DNA from: Bacillota bacterium
Lineage (GTDB): Bacteria; Bacillota; Clostridia; Lachnospirales; Lachnospiraceae
Assembly (NCBI GenBank): GCA_023411555.1
Contig: JAEYOQ010000024.1
Location: 1 to 64,000 of the forward strand
Reading direction: 5' to 3'
DNA length: 64,000 nucleotides
Below, piece by piece: positions 24,794-34,130 of this stretch (its first letter is position 1; each line of letters starts with the position of its first letter). A model generated the notes under the pieces. It searched no databases. It was not told the origin of the DNA and was given only the letters and a program-made list of their open reading frames with translations. A program made the translations under genes and the position numbers.

Positions 24794-26950
24794 TTAAAAG
24801 TCGCTTATACTATACTTATCGACAACTTCGGTTCTGGTGAAGGTAGTACTGTCCGGTACTTCATTTGCAACCAGATAATTATAGAGATGGATAATCGGAT
24901 CATGCCCTTGTCCAAAGCCATCCTGTCTAAATACCATATGTACAATTCCTCTTCTGATCAAATCATCCATATCGGTATTGTAATTGAAACAGAAGAGATG
25001 CATTTTGCCGATAAGGTTCATCTCCTCTATCGCTCTGGCAGCACCTTTAGCACCCTCGCCAATGACCATAATACCCTTAATATCCGGTGAATAGTAGAGA
25101 TATTCTTTCAGCTTCTTATAGATCTGGGAGGCATCTTCCAGATCATCAATCTCAGATGCAATCTTGATATCGGAGTATTTCGCCAGCTTAGCTACAGCGG
25201 CATCTCTTCTCAGAATATTATTAGTAGAAGTAGTACTACCCCTAAAGATTACTATCTTACCGTTTCCTTCTATACGATTCGCTAAAATTTCAGCCGCTAA
25301 ACGACCCTCAGCCTGAAGATCTGGTCCAAAATAGGAGAGGCGGTTAGAGGTATCAGAGAAATCACTATTAAATGTCATGATAGGGATTTGCTTAGCAGCT
25401 GCTTTCTTGGCACATTCTTCTATACCCTTAACAAAGCCCGGGAGTATGAGACCATCACAGCCATCCTCAATCTGCTTGTTCAATACGTCAATAAAGCTGC
25501 TGTCAACCTTATCAAAGCCGATAAAATCCACAACAACATTCTTGTCCTTAAGTTCTGTCTGAGCATATAATGAGCCCTGCTTTACAGCTAACCAGAAGGA
25601 ATCATGGATGGGACTTAGAACAACAAACCTGAGTCGCTTCTTACTTACCTCAGCCACTGGTAGAACAGAGGTCCTATATCTCTTCAGGAGATTCTCGATG
25701 CTGGAGAGCATTCTCTTTAAAGATAATGCCTGTTCATTGATTTCTTCATTTTCAGCCAGCTCCTCTTCGGTTACAGCGGCAACATCCTGTGTGATGTTGG
25801 AAATCTCATTGGAGGCATCATGCAGGATCGTACCCTGCTCACTGATTGTTTTTGTACTATCATTAATCATAAGGGATTCTTCATAAACCTGCTTGATATC
25901 CGAGTTAAGAATATTAGCGTTCTCATTAATACTTAAGAAGGAAGTCTTCATGGAGTTGAAGATTTCTTTACTCATACTAAAGCTTTCAGTGACATGTGCA
26001 ATACTTTCGCTTACTTTAGTATTGCTCTTAAGGATAGTCCCCAAAAGGCTGTTAATCTTCTTAACACTGTCTTTTGTCGCATCAGAGAGTTTGTTCATCT
26101 CCATGGCTACTACAGCAAAGCCTTTACCGGCCTCGCCGGCTCTTGCAGCTTCGACACGTGAATTCAGGGAAAGAAGATTAAGCTGCTCGGTAATGCCCAT
26201 AATTAGATTACCGAAATCTGTTATCTCGGAAAGATTGGTGTTTAATGTCTTGATAAAACTGGAGGTCTCATCCAGATTAGTAGACATCACTTGTATCTGA
26301 TCGGTATATTTTTCCAGGTGATCTGCACTCTCTGCGGTTAGCTTAACCGTGTTTTCCACGAAATTTTCGATACTTCCCAGCGTAGTAGTAATACGACTTG
26401 CACCAAGCCTTACCTGCTCGATGCCCTCTAGTGTATTCTTGGCAATTTTCAACTGCTCTTGCGATTTTTCTGCTACAATTGTAATATTTGCAGCAATCTG
26501 CTCATTGCCCTTATAGGTCATATCAATGCTCTTAGTAAGCTTATCTACCGCGTCAGAAAGGATAATTACATTGCTTTTTGTCGATTCGATATAGCTTAGT
26601 AGGTTACGCTTCATATCATTAAAAGCGGAAGCGAGAATTTCCAACCCTTTGGTTCGCTCTGAGATAATGTCACTAATATTCAGATTGCCTTGTGATAAGG
26701 TGATTGCATTTTGATCAATCAACCTTACTCCTCTAATAAATTGAATAAGAAAAATCAGTAGAGTTGCTGTGAGGATAATAGAGATGACAAGAACAACGGG
26801 AACCGCAAAACGGAATATGGTTGGGCTGATAAAGCCTACGATAGAAACAAGCACCAATAAACCTAAGATAATTGCTGGTAACCGGATAATAAGAACTTGT
26901 GTGTTTTTCTGGTCAAATAAGAATTTCTTTAATTTCTTTAAAGCATTCAT
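24794..26950 (-). CDS. Chemoreceptor signalling domain fused to a C-terminal sugar-binding-protein domain
   Basis: 718 residues from the ATG at 26950 (GGGAGGG upstream; a frame 31 codons longer has no site). Two membrane helices (about 19-43 and 47-71) are joined by only a few residues, so there is no outer sensor. A HAMP-like stretch leads to the MCP domain, whose hairpin tip is recognisable at about 250-281 (EQLNLLSLNSRVEAARAGEA-GKGFAVVA). Residues about 439-718 form a type I periplasmic-binding fold of the ribose/LacI kind (FVVLSPIHDSFWLAVKQG, GCDGLILPG, AAKQIPIMTFNSD, IVIFRGSTTSTNN). By topology this domain should be in the cytoplasm. It probably senses an internal sugar-like ligand and signals to CheA (inference). 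Confidence 0.85.
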   Translation of the reverse strand: MNALKKLKKFLFDQKNTQVLIIRLPAIILGLLVLVSIVGFISPTIFRFAVPVVLVISIILTATLLIFLIQFIRGVRLIDQNAITLSQGNLNISDIISERTKGLEILASAFNDMKRNLLSYIESTKSNVIILSDAVDKLTKSIDMTYKGNEQIAANITIVAEKSQEQLKIAKNTLEGIEQVRLGASRITTTLGSIENFVENTVKLTAESADHLEKYTDQIQVMSTNLDETSSFIKTLNTNLSEITDFGNLIMGITEQLNLLSLNSRVEAARAGEAGKGFAVVAMEMNKLSDATKDSVKKINSLLGTILKSNTKVSESIAHVTESFSMSKEIFNSMKTSFLSINENANILNSDIKQVYEESLMINDSTKTISEQGTILHDASNEISNITQDVAAVTEEELAENEEINEQALSLKRMLSSIENLLKRYRTSVLPVAEVSKKRLRFVVLSPIHDSFWLAVKQGSLYAQTELKDKNVVVDFIGFDKVDSSFIDVLNKQIEDGCDGLILPGFVKGIEECAKKAAAKQIPIMTFNSDFSDTSNRLSYFGPDLQAEGRLAAEILANRIEGNGKIVIFRGSTTSTNNILRRDAAVAKLAKYSDIKIASEIDDLEDASQIYKKLKEYLYYSPDIKGIMVIGEGAKGAARAIEEMNLIGKMHLFCFNYNTDMDDLIRRGIVHMVFRQDGFGQGHDPIIHLYNYLVANEVPDSTTFTRTEVVDKYSISDF

Positions 26951-27014
26951 TAGTAAGCCCTCCCTATAGTAAAAATCACTCAAAACACCAAAGAACTGTG
27001 ACTTTATATATACA

Positions 27015-27043
27015 ATTGTACCATTTTTCACCAGAAAGAACAA
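27015..27043 (-). promoter_or_regulatory. Promoter of the chemoreceptor gene
   Basis: On the minus strand TTGTTC (27038-27043), 17 bases, TACAAT (27015-27020), about 65 bases before the start codon. Confidence 0.5.
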
Positions 27044-27116
27044 TGTTAAAAAAGTTCAAATTATTTTACATTTTATATTCAAAATGTCGATACAAAATTT
27101 GGAAATTGCTTAATCT

Positions 27117-28391
27117 CTACTTATTCTTTCTCAGAAGCTTTTTTAGACGAAGGACCTCATCCTTGGAGCATTCCTCATTGCTATACCTAGCCTTCTCATA
27201 GTATTCGGTAATTTGCTTTTTCCTATCAATCTGCTCTAGAGCTTGGCCTTCTTCCTCTAAAGGAGCAGAGGGTTTTGAGGATGAGGACAGGATAACGCTG
27301 GATAATTCAGAGGGAGTAAGACTTTTCTCCAGCTTTGTATTTGGTGTAAGGCTGGAGGTGACTGCCAGAGTAAAGTGTTTACGTATTTGTGCATTATTAG
27401 ATCGACCGAAGAGACCACGGATTGATTTTTTAGGTTCTCGCTTAACCCGTTCCTTTGACGAAAAGGGAGATAGAAATTCAATCGTATCCTTTACTTCATC
27501 CTCACTTTTTAGATAAAAATACTGATAGATTTGATATAGGGCGTAGACAAGCAGGGCAACAACCAGAGCGATGACGAAGATTATCATTACCCATTGAAGA
27601 ACTGCCATAATAAGTTCCATAAAGCGGGAAGGTTCGGTAACAGGTAGGTCCTCCATCGCTAGTGGATATTCACTTACTTCTGGCGGAAGGATATTCTCAG
27701 ATTCCTTAAAGGAAAACAAGGAGAATAGGTAGCGCAGAATACCAACCAGTACTTTTCTAAGCGTGGTTAATACCCCCCCCAAGGGTAGTAGGGAAAAGAG
27801 GAGCATAGTAACGAGGAATAGACAGTTTAAGAATACCATCAGAACATTATTGGTATTTTTGATCTGTCGAAAGGGGATATTGGTCACTTCTTTATGAAAG
27901 TCTACGAAGGTCTCCAGGTTTAAAAGATATCTGTTTACTATATAAAGAAGAGTATATACGATGGACAGGCTAAAACATAAAGAAAACAATTCCGGTATAT
28001 GGAGAAGATAGCAGGCAATATAGAAAATAACAAAAAGAATTAATAATACTGGGGAAGGTTTTTCCTGCTCTTTCTTGGGGTTTTTAGTATAATATGCCCT
28101 TATAGTTAATATAACCAGGTAGATGCCTATGGCTATGCGAAGATATGAATCGGAAACCAATGTAAAATAAATTACAGCCATTGCAGCGTGTAAGATCAGA
28201 AAGGACCAGATATGATGGGTATACCTTTTGATTAGGTAGGAAAGAATGGGGGTGGGTAATAGAATTAGTGACTTGAGTGGGGAGTATGATGTGAATTTAT
28301 ATAGTACAATGACAGTAAATAGGTACACCGGAATAAAGTGCATGACTATAGTTATGATATCTATGGTCAGCTGATGACGTTTTATATTCAT
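27117..28391 (-). CDS. Membrane protein of the MoxR-DUF58 operon
   Basis: 424 residues. The first 240 or so hold about seven to eight hydrophobic helices; a further helix near 268-290 is followed by a charged cytoplasmic tail rich in Ser, Lys and Glu. AAGGAGG precedes the ATG. I do not recognise a catalytic motif. Position after DUF58 and MoxR genes matches the place usually held by a transglutaminase or DUF4129-type membrane protein, and the terminal EYYEKARYSNEECSKDEVLRL stretch resembles the DUF4129 tail. It probably works with them in an envelope process (inference). Confidence 0.7.
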   Translation of the reverse strand: MNIKRHQLTIDIITIVMHFIPVYLFTVIVLYKFTSYSPLKSLILLPTPILSYLIKRYTHHIWSFLILHAAMAVIYFTLVSDSYLRIAIGIYLVILTIRAYYTKNPKKEQEKPSPVLLILFVIFYIACYLLHIPELFSLCFSLSIVYTLLYIVNRYLLNLETFVDFHKEVTNIPFRQIKNTNNVLMVFLNCLFLVTMLLFSLLPLGGVLTTLRKVLVGILRYLFSLFSFKESENILPPEVSEYPLAMEDLPVTEPSRFMELIMAVLQWVMIIFVIALVVALLVYALYQIYQYFYLKSEDEVKDTIEFLSPFSSKERVKREPKKSIRGLFGRSNNAQIRKHFTLAVTSSLTPNTKLEKSLTPSELSSVILSSSSKPSAPLEEEGQALEQIDRKKQITEYYEKARYSNEECSKDEVLRLKKLLRKNK

Positions 28392-28427
28392 AGTCTTTCC
28401 TCCTTTTTAGGATAGGTGGATATTGGT

Positions 28428-29543
28428 TTACATTTCCCAGGGAATAACATATGCAAGAAGCTCACCTTCTACAGACAGTATAACCTCTTGATCCACAGGA
28501 ACAATCCAGATGAAATCAATCTTTTCTTGAGCTAGTCTGATAAGCTTTTCTTGAAGATCTGCTCTCTGATAAGAGGATATCAACAGAATAAAATCATCCG
28601 AAGCCGTGGGCTCCAGCTCCTCTCCAAGGATGCTGATGAAGGAGGGTGGAGTACAAGTGCCATCAATGCGGGCGAGGGTTTCATTGATGGTACGGATGTG
28701 ATTAGGGCCTGAGCCTGCCGGAGCATTAAGAAGCTCCCGGCTGATAACATCAGGAGCGTTGGTATACAGGGCAATCGGTATACCCTGTTCAATAAAATAG
28801 GCAGCAAGGGCAGCTGTGAGACGAATCCCCTCCTCCAGCAGATCATCATGCTTCAGAAGAGTATCGGATTCTATATTCAACAGTATTTTGATTTGCTGTG
28901 AGGCGGTATGGTCATGTACATTTACCATAAGGGAGCCGGCCTTGGCAGAGGCCTTCCAATTGATTGACTTCATAGTATCATAGGATTGATACTCGCGGAT
29001 ACTTTTAAATTCAAAGGGATCCTCATAGAGAAGGCGTTTGGTAAGAATAGTTCCGAACATCCTTTGAAAGGGGATCTGAAGTTTGCAAAAATCAATGGGT
29101 CTGGGGTATACATAGAGCTGAAGCTTTACGTCGGATGCAGAAACCAGTTCTGATTCGAGAAGGATATCATTGCATACAAGAAAGATCTTATCGATGGTGT
29201 AATAACCTCTTTTTGTACATTGGAAAGGGATGTTTCTTGTCAGCCTTTGATACATCATAATTGAGAACAGGTCAGTACGATAAGTATGATCTGTCACTTC
29301 TGTTTGGCTTGTGTCCGAGAAGCTTAGGAACTTAGAAACCATATACTTGATCTTTAGGACAGGAATAGGGAGGAGCTTCTGATTGGTTATGGTCTCAATT
29401 AGTGATAATTGATCACCCTCAACTGCCTTATCATCCGAAAAACGGAGGTCTATGGTTAAGCCTTTCTTCCAAAAGCGACTATATAGCATTCTTTGTAATT
29501 CATAGAGAAGCATTGCGCCAAGCAAAGCAGCGATAATCTTCAT
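28428..29543 (-). CDS. DUF58 domain protein
   Basis: 371 residues with one N-terminal hydrophobic segment. The DUF58 core is marked by FKSIREYQSYDTMKSINWKA and SAKAGSLMVNVHD around residues 185-215, followed by a von Willebrand A-like alpha/beta region. DUF58 proteins pair with MoxR ATPases, probably as substrates or partners in metal-dependent complex assembly. GGAGG precedes the ATG. It lies between the MoxR gene and the membrane protein gene in the same direction; the 37-base gap to the latter supports one operon. Confidence 0.85.
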   Translation of the reverse strand: MKIIAALLGAMLLYELQRMLYSRFWKKGLTIDLRFSDDKAVEGDQLSLIETITNQKLLPIPVLKIKYMVSKFLSFSDTSQTEVTDHTYRTDLFSIMMYQRLTRNIPFQCTKRGYYTIDKIFLVCNDILLESELVSASDVKLQLYVYPRPIDFCKLQIPFQRMFGTILTKRLLYEDPFEFKSIREYQSYDTMKSINWKASAKAGSLMVNVHDHTASQQIKILLNIESDTLLKHDDLLEEGIRLTAALAAYFIEQGIPIALYTNAPDVISRELLNAPAGSGPNHIRTINETLARIDGTCTPPSFISILGEELEPTASDDFILLISSYQRADLQEKLIRLAQEKIDFIWIVPVDQEVILSVEGELLAYVIPWEM

Positions 29544-29638
29544 ACCCTAAACCTCCAAAAGTCAATCTAATAAACGTACTTATCCCTTGAATTATACTTT
29601 TAATGATTCACATTAAACATAACATACCTACCCTTTGA

Positions 29639-29669
29639 AGTGTGAATTATGCTTTTTATAATTCACACT
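29639..29669. other. Perfect hairpin between moxR and the DUF58 gene
   Basis: AGTGTGAATTAT and ATAATTCACACT pair over 12 bases around GCTTTTT. It immediately follows the MoxR gene stop and may lower expression of the genes behind it or stabilise the upstream mRNA. TTCACA also appears at 29606-29611 as part of a related half-site. Confidence 0.5.
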
Positions 29670-29670
29670 A

Positions 29671-30624
29671 TTATCTAGTAAAATCCTCAGTCGGCACCGG
29701 AGTGCTGTCCAATATCCTCTTCATCAATTCATGGGCAGAGGAGGTTTTATGAAAGCTGGTGCGGAGAATTAACCGGTGGGTTAAGACGAAGGGGGCTAAA
29801 AATTTAACGATTTCAGGAGTGACAAAGCGAAAGCCGGACATAGCGGCATAAGCTTGTGAGGAACGCAGAAGTGCCAAGGTACCTCGAGGACTTACGCCGA
29901 GGGAAACATTGTCGTTGGCTCTGGTTTGATTAACGATAGCTACCATATATTCCATAATAGATGGATGAACATATACAGATTTTATCGCTGTCTGCATTTG
30001 CAGGAGCTCCTCTCCGGAACAAACGGGGGTGAGCTGCTCTAGTGGGTTATCTTCTATAAAGCGATTTAATATACTGATCTCTTCCTTGCTAGTGGGAAAG
30101 CCTACCTTTAGCTGCATCAGAAAGCGATCCAGCTGTGCTTCCGGCAGTGGGAAGGTCCCGGAAGTCTCAACGGGATTCTCGGTTGCGATAACGAGAAAAG
30201 GCTGGTTGAGTAGATGGGTTTCTCCGTCTATGGTAATCTGCCTTTCCTCCATACATTCTAACAGACTGGATTGGGTTCTGGGTGTGGCTCGATTTATCTC
30301 ATCTGCTAGAAGGATATTTGTGAATACAGGCCCGCTATGGAAGGTGAACTCACCCTGTTTTTGGTTATAGTAATTTAGCCCTGTAATATCGGAGGGAAGA
30401 AGATCAGGGGTAAACTGGATTCGCCTAAAGCAGGCATCGATAGAGCGAGCCAGGGCTTTAGCAAGCAGGGTCTTTCCTGTACCCGGCACATCCTCAAGAA
30501 GAACATGTCCATTGGACAGGAGAGAGGTTAATATTAAATCCACCACCTCAGATTTACCTACAATTACTTTGTTGATATTCCTTTTAATATCTTCTACCTT
30601 TCCTTGAAGCTGACTTATCTCCAT
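29671..30624 (-). CDS. MoxR-family AAA+ ATPase
   Basis: 317 residues, full length. Walker A is EDVPGTGKTLLAKALA (about 39-54), Walker B LLADEINRATPRTQSSLLE, sensor 1 FLVIATENP, and an arginine-rich SPRGTLALLRSSQA in the lid, all standard for MoxR (PF07726/PF17863). These cytoplasmic ATPases act as chaperones, often with DUF58 and VWA partners, whose genes follow here. First gene of the operon; AGGTG lies seven bases before the ATG. Confidence 0.92.
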   Translation of the reverse strand: MEISQLQGKVEDIKRNINKVIVGKSEVVDLILTSLLSNGHVLLEDVPGTGKTLLAKALARSIDACFRRIQFTPDLLPSDITGLNYYNQKQGEFTFHSGPVFTNILLADEINRATPRTQSSLLECMEERQITIDGETHLLNQPFLVIATENPVETSGTFPLPEAQLDRFLMQLKVGFPTSKEEISILNRFIEDNPLEQLTPVCSGEELLQMQTAIKSVYVHPSIMEYMVAIVNQTRANDNVSLGVSPRGTLALLRSSQAYAAMSGFRFVTPEIVKFLAPFVLTHRLILRTSFHKTSSAHELMKRILDSTPVPTEDFTR

Positions 30625-30914
30625 AAACGAACACCTGACTTTCTATGTAATTTTATTGCTGTGTATTTCCATTATAATATATTTTTATAAAAATAAGCTA
30701 TAAGTAATTTTATTGACATAAATACAGATAATAAATGCAGAAGAAGTACAGAAAAAACAAAGAAACGAAATACCGATAGTATATGAAAATGGGAACAAGA
30801 TGAATTGATAACCCAATTCACTTATCAGGAATAGAACAGGATAGACAGCCTTTTGGGAGTACTAAGTATCCCTCTAATAATTTGGAAAAACGGTAATTAT
30901 CAATAACGGTACAG

Positions 30915-31379
30915 TTATTGTGTTAATTGCAATAATTTAAACAATTCGAACATTTTACTATTGGAGAAGTCAATATTTACAATGTCATTCTGCCATAGAA
31001 GAAGTCGAATGAAATAGACGATGAGGAAGATGATTATAATAACAGCCCATGTTATTTTCATAAGCTTTGGGTTGAGGTAAGCATCAAGAAGGTAAAGTGT
31101 AACCATGGGAGGCACCAGAAGGAATAAAGGATGGTAATGAAAGGCCCTCTTGAAATCAAGAACGAGAAGAGAGGTGTAAGCTCTCGTCATCCCGCAGCCA
31201 GGGCAGGAAATACCCGTCATGAATTTCAGAGGGCATCTGATAGCAAACAGGCCAAAGATAAAGTAAAGACCGATTAGAAATAGCAACAAAAACAGACGAT
31301 CCTTGATTATTACACGAGGATTGTCTGGCTGATGGGGATTGCGGATGAGGTTAAGAAGGGAGTTTTTTTCTTTTGTCAT
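30915..31379 (-). CDS. DUF2752 membrane protein
   Basis: About 155 residues with three to four membrane helices. The DUF2752 signature is clear: CPLKFMTGISCPGCGMTRAY at residues around 50-68, then FHYHPLFLLVPP. Function unknown. Two nearby ATGs (31385 and 31379) are possible; AAAGGA lies at better distance from the second. Single gene, no evident partner. Confidence 0.82.
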   Translation of the reverse strand: MTKEKNSLLNLIRNPHQPDNPRVIIKDRLFLLLFLIGLYFIFGLFAIRCPLKFMTGISCPGCGMTRAYTSLLVLDFKRAFHYHPLFLLVPPMVTLYLLDAYLNPKLMKITWAVIIIIFLIVYFIRLLLWQNDIVNIDFSNSKMFELFKLLQLTQ

Positions 31380-31479
31380 AGCCATATTCCTTTTATAATC
31401 TGATTTATTAGCTATACTTTATCACAAGCATGAAGAAATACCAATAAAAATTGCATGCTATATAAATGCTATAAACTAA

Positions 31480-31508
31480 TAGACAAAATTATAAGGAATT
31501 GGTATAAT
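31480..31508 (+). promoter_or_regulatory. Promoter of the GH130 gene
   Basis: TAGACA (31480-31485), 17 bases, extended -10 TGGTATAAT with the hexamer at 31503-31508. It predicts a 50-base leader. Confidence 0.6.
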
Positions 31509-31567
31509 TTAGAATAAGTAATGCACAGATAATGCACAATAAGTGCACGAATAATAAGGAGGTTTAT

Positions 31568-32536
31568 ATGATTATAGGTGAGAATCTACCAAATATACCA
31601 TGGCAAAACCGTCCGGAGGACTGCAATGACATAGTATGGAGATATAGTAATAATCCGATTATAAAGAGAAATCAGATTCCCAGTGCAAACAGTATCTTTA
31701 ATAGTGCGGTTGTTGCCAAGGACGGTGCTTTTGTCGGTGTTTTCAGAAGCGATGATAAGGCAATGCAACAGCAGTTATTTCTGGGTAAGAGCAAGGATGG
31801 TATCGATTGGGACATTGAACATACTCCTATGCCCTTATATAATCAGAAGGAGGAGCAAATCGGGGTTGCCTGTGGCTACGATCCCAGAGTATGCTGGATT
31901 GAGGATAGGTATTATGTAACCTGGTGTAACAATTATCATGGGCCGACTATCGGCGTTGCGTATTCCTTTGACTTTATAAAGTTTTATCAGCTGGAGAATG
32001 CCTTCTTACCCTTTAATCGCAACGGAGTCCTGTTTCCGAGAAAAATTAATGGAAAATATATGATGTTCTCCAGACCCAGTGACAATGGACATACTCCCTT
32101 TGGAGATATGTACTTGAGTCAAAGTCCGGATATGGAGCATTGGGGTTATCATCGCTTTGTAATGCAGGCACAGGGGTGGGCTTGGACTAAGGTTGGTGCC
32201 GGTCCAATCCCGATTGAGACAGAGGAAGGATGGTTATTAATCTTCCATGGTGTAGGAACAACCTGTAACGGTATGATATATTCCATGGGTGCGGCTATCC
32301 TGGATCTTGATGAGCCCTGGAAGGTGAAATACAGATGTAAGCCCTATATTTTCCATCCGACAGAGCTTTATGAGTGTGTTGGAGACGTACCAAATGTTAC
32401 TTTTCCCTGTGCAACCCTGCATGATGCTGCAACTGGAAGAATCGCAATATACTATGGTGCAGCTGATACGGTTGTAGCATTGGCATTCACTCAGGTAGAT
32501 GATTTGATACAGTATATTAAGGAGAATGCTTTATGA
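31568..32536 (+). CDS. GH130 family beta-mannoside phosphorylase
   Basis: 322 residues from the ATG at 31568, which has GGAGG ahead; an upstream in-frame ATG at 31532 has none. The five-bladed fold of GH130 is recognisable: FNSAVVAKDGAFVGVFRSDD, GYDPRVCWIEDRYYVTWCN (containing the catalytic Asp), a KVGAGPIPIETEEGWLLIFHG stretch cut by a Gly pair, and FPCATLHD...IAIYYGAADT near the end. GH130 enzymes phosphorolyse beta-1,4- or 1,2-mannosides into mannose-1-phosphate. No signal peptide, so it acts on imported oligosaccharides. The exact linkage cannot be read. A GH113 mannanase lies 9 kb away. Confidence 0.87.
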   Translation: MIIGENLPNIPWQNRPEDCNDIVWRYSNNPIIKRNQIPSANSIFNSAVVAKDGAFVGVFRSDDKAMQQQLFLGKSKDGIDWDIEHTPMPLYNQKEEQIGVACGYDPRVCWIEDRYYVTWCNNYHGPTIGVAYSFDFIKFYQLENAFLPFNRNGVLFPRKINGKYMMFSRPSDNGHTPFGDMYLSQSPDMEHWGYHRFVMQAQGWAWTKVGAGPIPIETEEGWLLIFHGVGTTCNGMIYSMGAAILDLDEPWKVKYRCKPYIFHPTELYECVGDVPNVTFPCATLHDAATGRIAIYYGAADTVVALAFTQVDDLIQYIKENAL

Positions 32537-32647
32537 TTTTTAAGTGGTAAAGGAAGTTAGACCTCCTTTTTCCGACAAAATTAAATCTTAGGCTTCAAAA
32601 AGTTAGAATTTATGATAAAATATCAGTATGCCAATACACACTAGTTC

Positions 32648-32676
32648 TTGACACTTTATGGACAATAAAGTATGAT
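32648..32676 (+). promoter_or_regulatory. Promoter of the HD-GYP gene
   Basis: TTGACA (32648-32653), 17 bases, TATGAT (32671-32676). It predicts a leader of about 185 bases, which contains a short tandem GATAGAGGTA repeat (about 32799-32820) but no riboswitch core that I recognise. Confidence 0.65.
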
Positions 32677-32866
32677 AAAGGTAAAATTAGGGTGTATTTG
32701 TAACCTTTCTGAATTCAGTACTGCTATACCTAGAACTATAAATGATATTATATTGCTGGTATGGTTAGGATATTGATTTGCCAGGATTTAATTAGAGTTA
32801 GATAGAGGTAGATAGAGGTAGTCTGCTATGCGGTCACCTTTTATGCGTTTGCAAAGGAGACAATAA

Positions 32867-33958
32867 ATGCGTTTAGTTTCTTTATCCATGTTGAACCAGG
32901 AAATGACATTAGCAAAGTCAATTTATTATAGAGATTGTTTGGTACTAAAGCAAGGGACAGGTGATCTAAGGCGATATTCAAAAAGTCTGGAACGATTGGG
33001 CATAGATTATGTCTATATCGAGGATTTTAAAAGTAATGGCATAGAGATACCGGATATGATATCGGAAGAGACCAGGCAGATGTGTAAGCAGGTACTTCGC
33101 CAAACAATGGAAGAGTTTGCTACAAAAACAATAATTGATATTCAAGACTTGTCAGTGGCCGTTAATAGTATCATTGATGAGATATTAGCCAATCCAGATA
33201 TTCAGATTAGCCTCAACGATATCGGAGCGGCTGATGAATATACCTTTACCCACTCGGTCAGTACTACAGTTTATTCGTTGACGATTGCAAATAAATTAGG
33301 ATATTCCAGATCAATGCTGGAGAAGCTTGGGGCAGGTGCATTGCTTCATGATATGGGAAAAATACTACTAGACAGCAAGATTGTTAATAAAGTAGGAAAG
33401 CTTACTGATGAGGAATATGAGCATGTAAAGAGACATACGGTACTTGGTTATGAAGCATTGAAAAAGTGCGTCAATCTGACAGAGCTATCCAAAATTATAT
33501 CATTATATCATCATGAGCGTATGGATGGAAGAGGTTATCCAACCGGGACTCCTGCAGCAGAGCTACATGAATTTACGAGGATTGTAGCGATCGCCGATGT
33601 TTATGATGCATTGGTATCAGATCGTTGCTATCGCAGCAAATGGAGTTCGAACCAAGCGGTAAATTATCTGGTTGAACATTCGGAGACACAATTTGACTTA
33701 AATCTGGTATCTGTTCTTATTAAGCAGATAGCGATCTATCCTAATGGGTCTATGGTGAGGTTATCGGATTTTACCTTAGGGATTGTGAAAGAGCAGAATA
33801 AGAATTTCCCCCTTCGACCAATTGTCAGAGTTGTAACAGATGAGTTTGGCAGGGATATAAAGCCATATGATGTTGATCTCATGCAACATTTATCGATTAC
33901 GATTATCGAATCCGAGCTGGAGATGAGTTGGAATAATAATTCCTTTGCATTTGAATAA
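32867..33958 (+). CDS. HD-GYP domain c-di-GMP phosphodiesterase
   Basis: 363 residues. An N-terminal 120-residue region of unknown fold (DUF3391-like position) precedes the HD-GYP domain, with metal and catalytic signatures HDMGK (in GALLHDMGKILL), KRHTVLGYEAL, and the HHERMDGRGYP motif that defines HD-GYP, followed by IVAIADVYDALVSDR. It should hydrolyse c-di-GMP to pGpG or GMP in the cytoplasm. AAAGGAG precedes the ATG. Transcribed alone from a strong promoter with a long palindrome behind it. Confidence 0.92.
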   Translation: MRLVSLSMLNQEMTLAKSIYYRDCLVLKQGTGDLRRYSKSLERLGIDYVYIEDFKSNGIEIPDMISEETRQMCKQVLRQTMEEFATKTIIDIQDLSVAVNSIIDEILANPDIQISLNDIGAADEYTFTHSVSTTVYSLTIANKLGYSRSMLEKLGAGALLHDMGKILLDSKIVNKVGKLTDEEYEHVKRHTVLGYEALKKCVNLTELSKIISLYHHERMDGRGYPTGTPAAELHEFTRIVAIADVYDALVSDRCYRSKWSSNQAVNYLVEHSETQFDLNLVSVLIKQIAIYPNGSMVRLSDFTLGIVKEQNKNFPLRPIVRVVTDEFGRDIKPYDVDLMQHLSITIIESELEMSWNNNSFAFE

Positions 33959-34077
33959 AAAAGACTGTTGAATAACATATGCTTTAATATAGGAATGAAC
34001 AACATGCTCCCTTATACACAGGTTGCCTGACATCCATTCCTATAGAAATAGCATATACTATGCAACAGCCTTTTTTA
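33957..34077. terminator. Very long palindrome after the HD-GYP gene
   Basis: AAAAAGACTGTTGAATAACATATGCT...ATAGGAATG pairs with CATTCCTATAG...AGCATATACTATGCAACAGCC over about 40 bases a side with few mismatches, ending in TTTTTT. It begins inside the stop region of the HD-GYP gene. Terminator activity is likely. Confidence 0.65.
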
Positions 34078-34130
34078 TATTTGATTTCCACATATGAGAA
34101 CCAAAAGTTTACAAATTATGCTTCTTCCAG

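Noticed and set aside
32677..32866. c-di-GMP riboswitch before the HD-GYP gene
   Set aside because: The leader is long enough, but the GEMM core sequences are missing.
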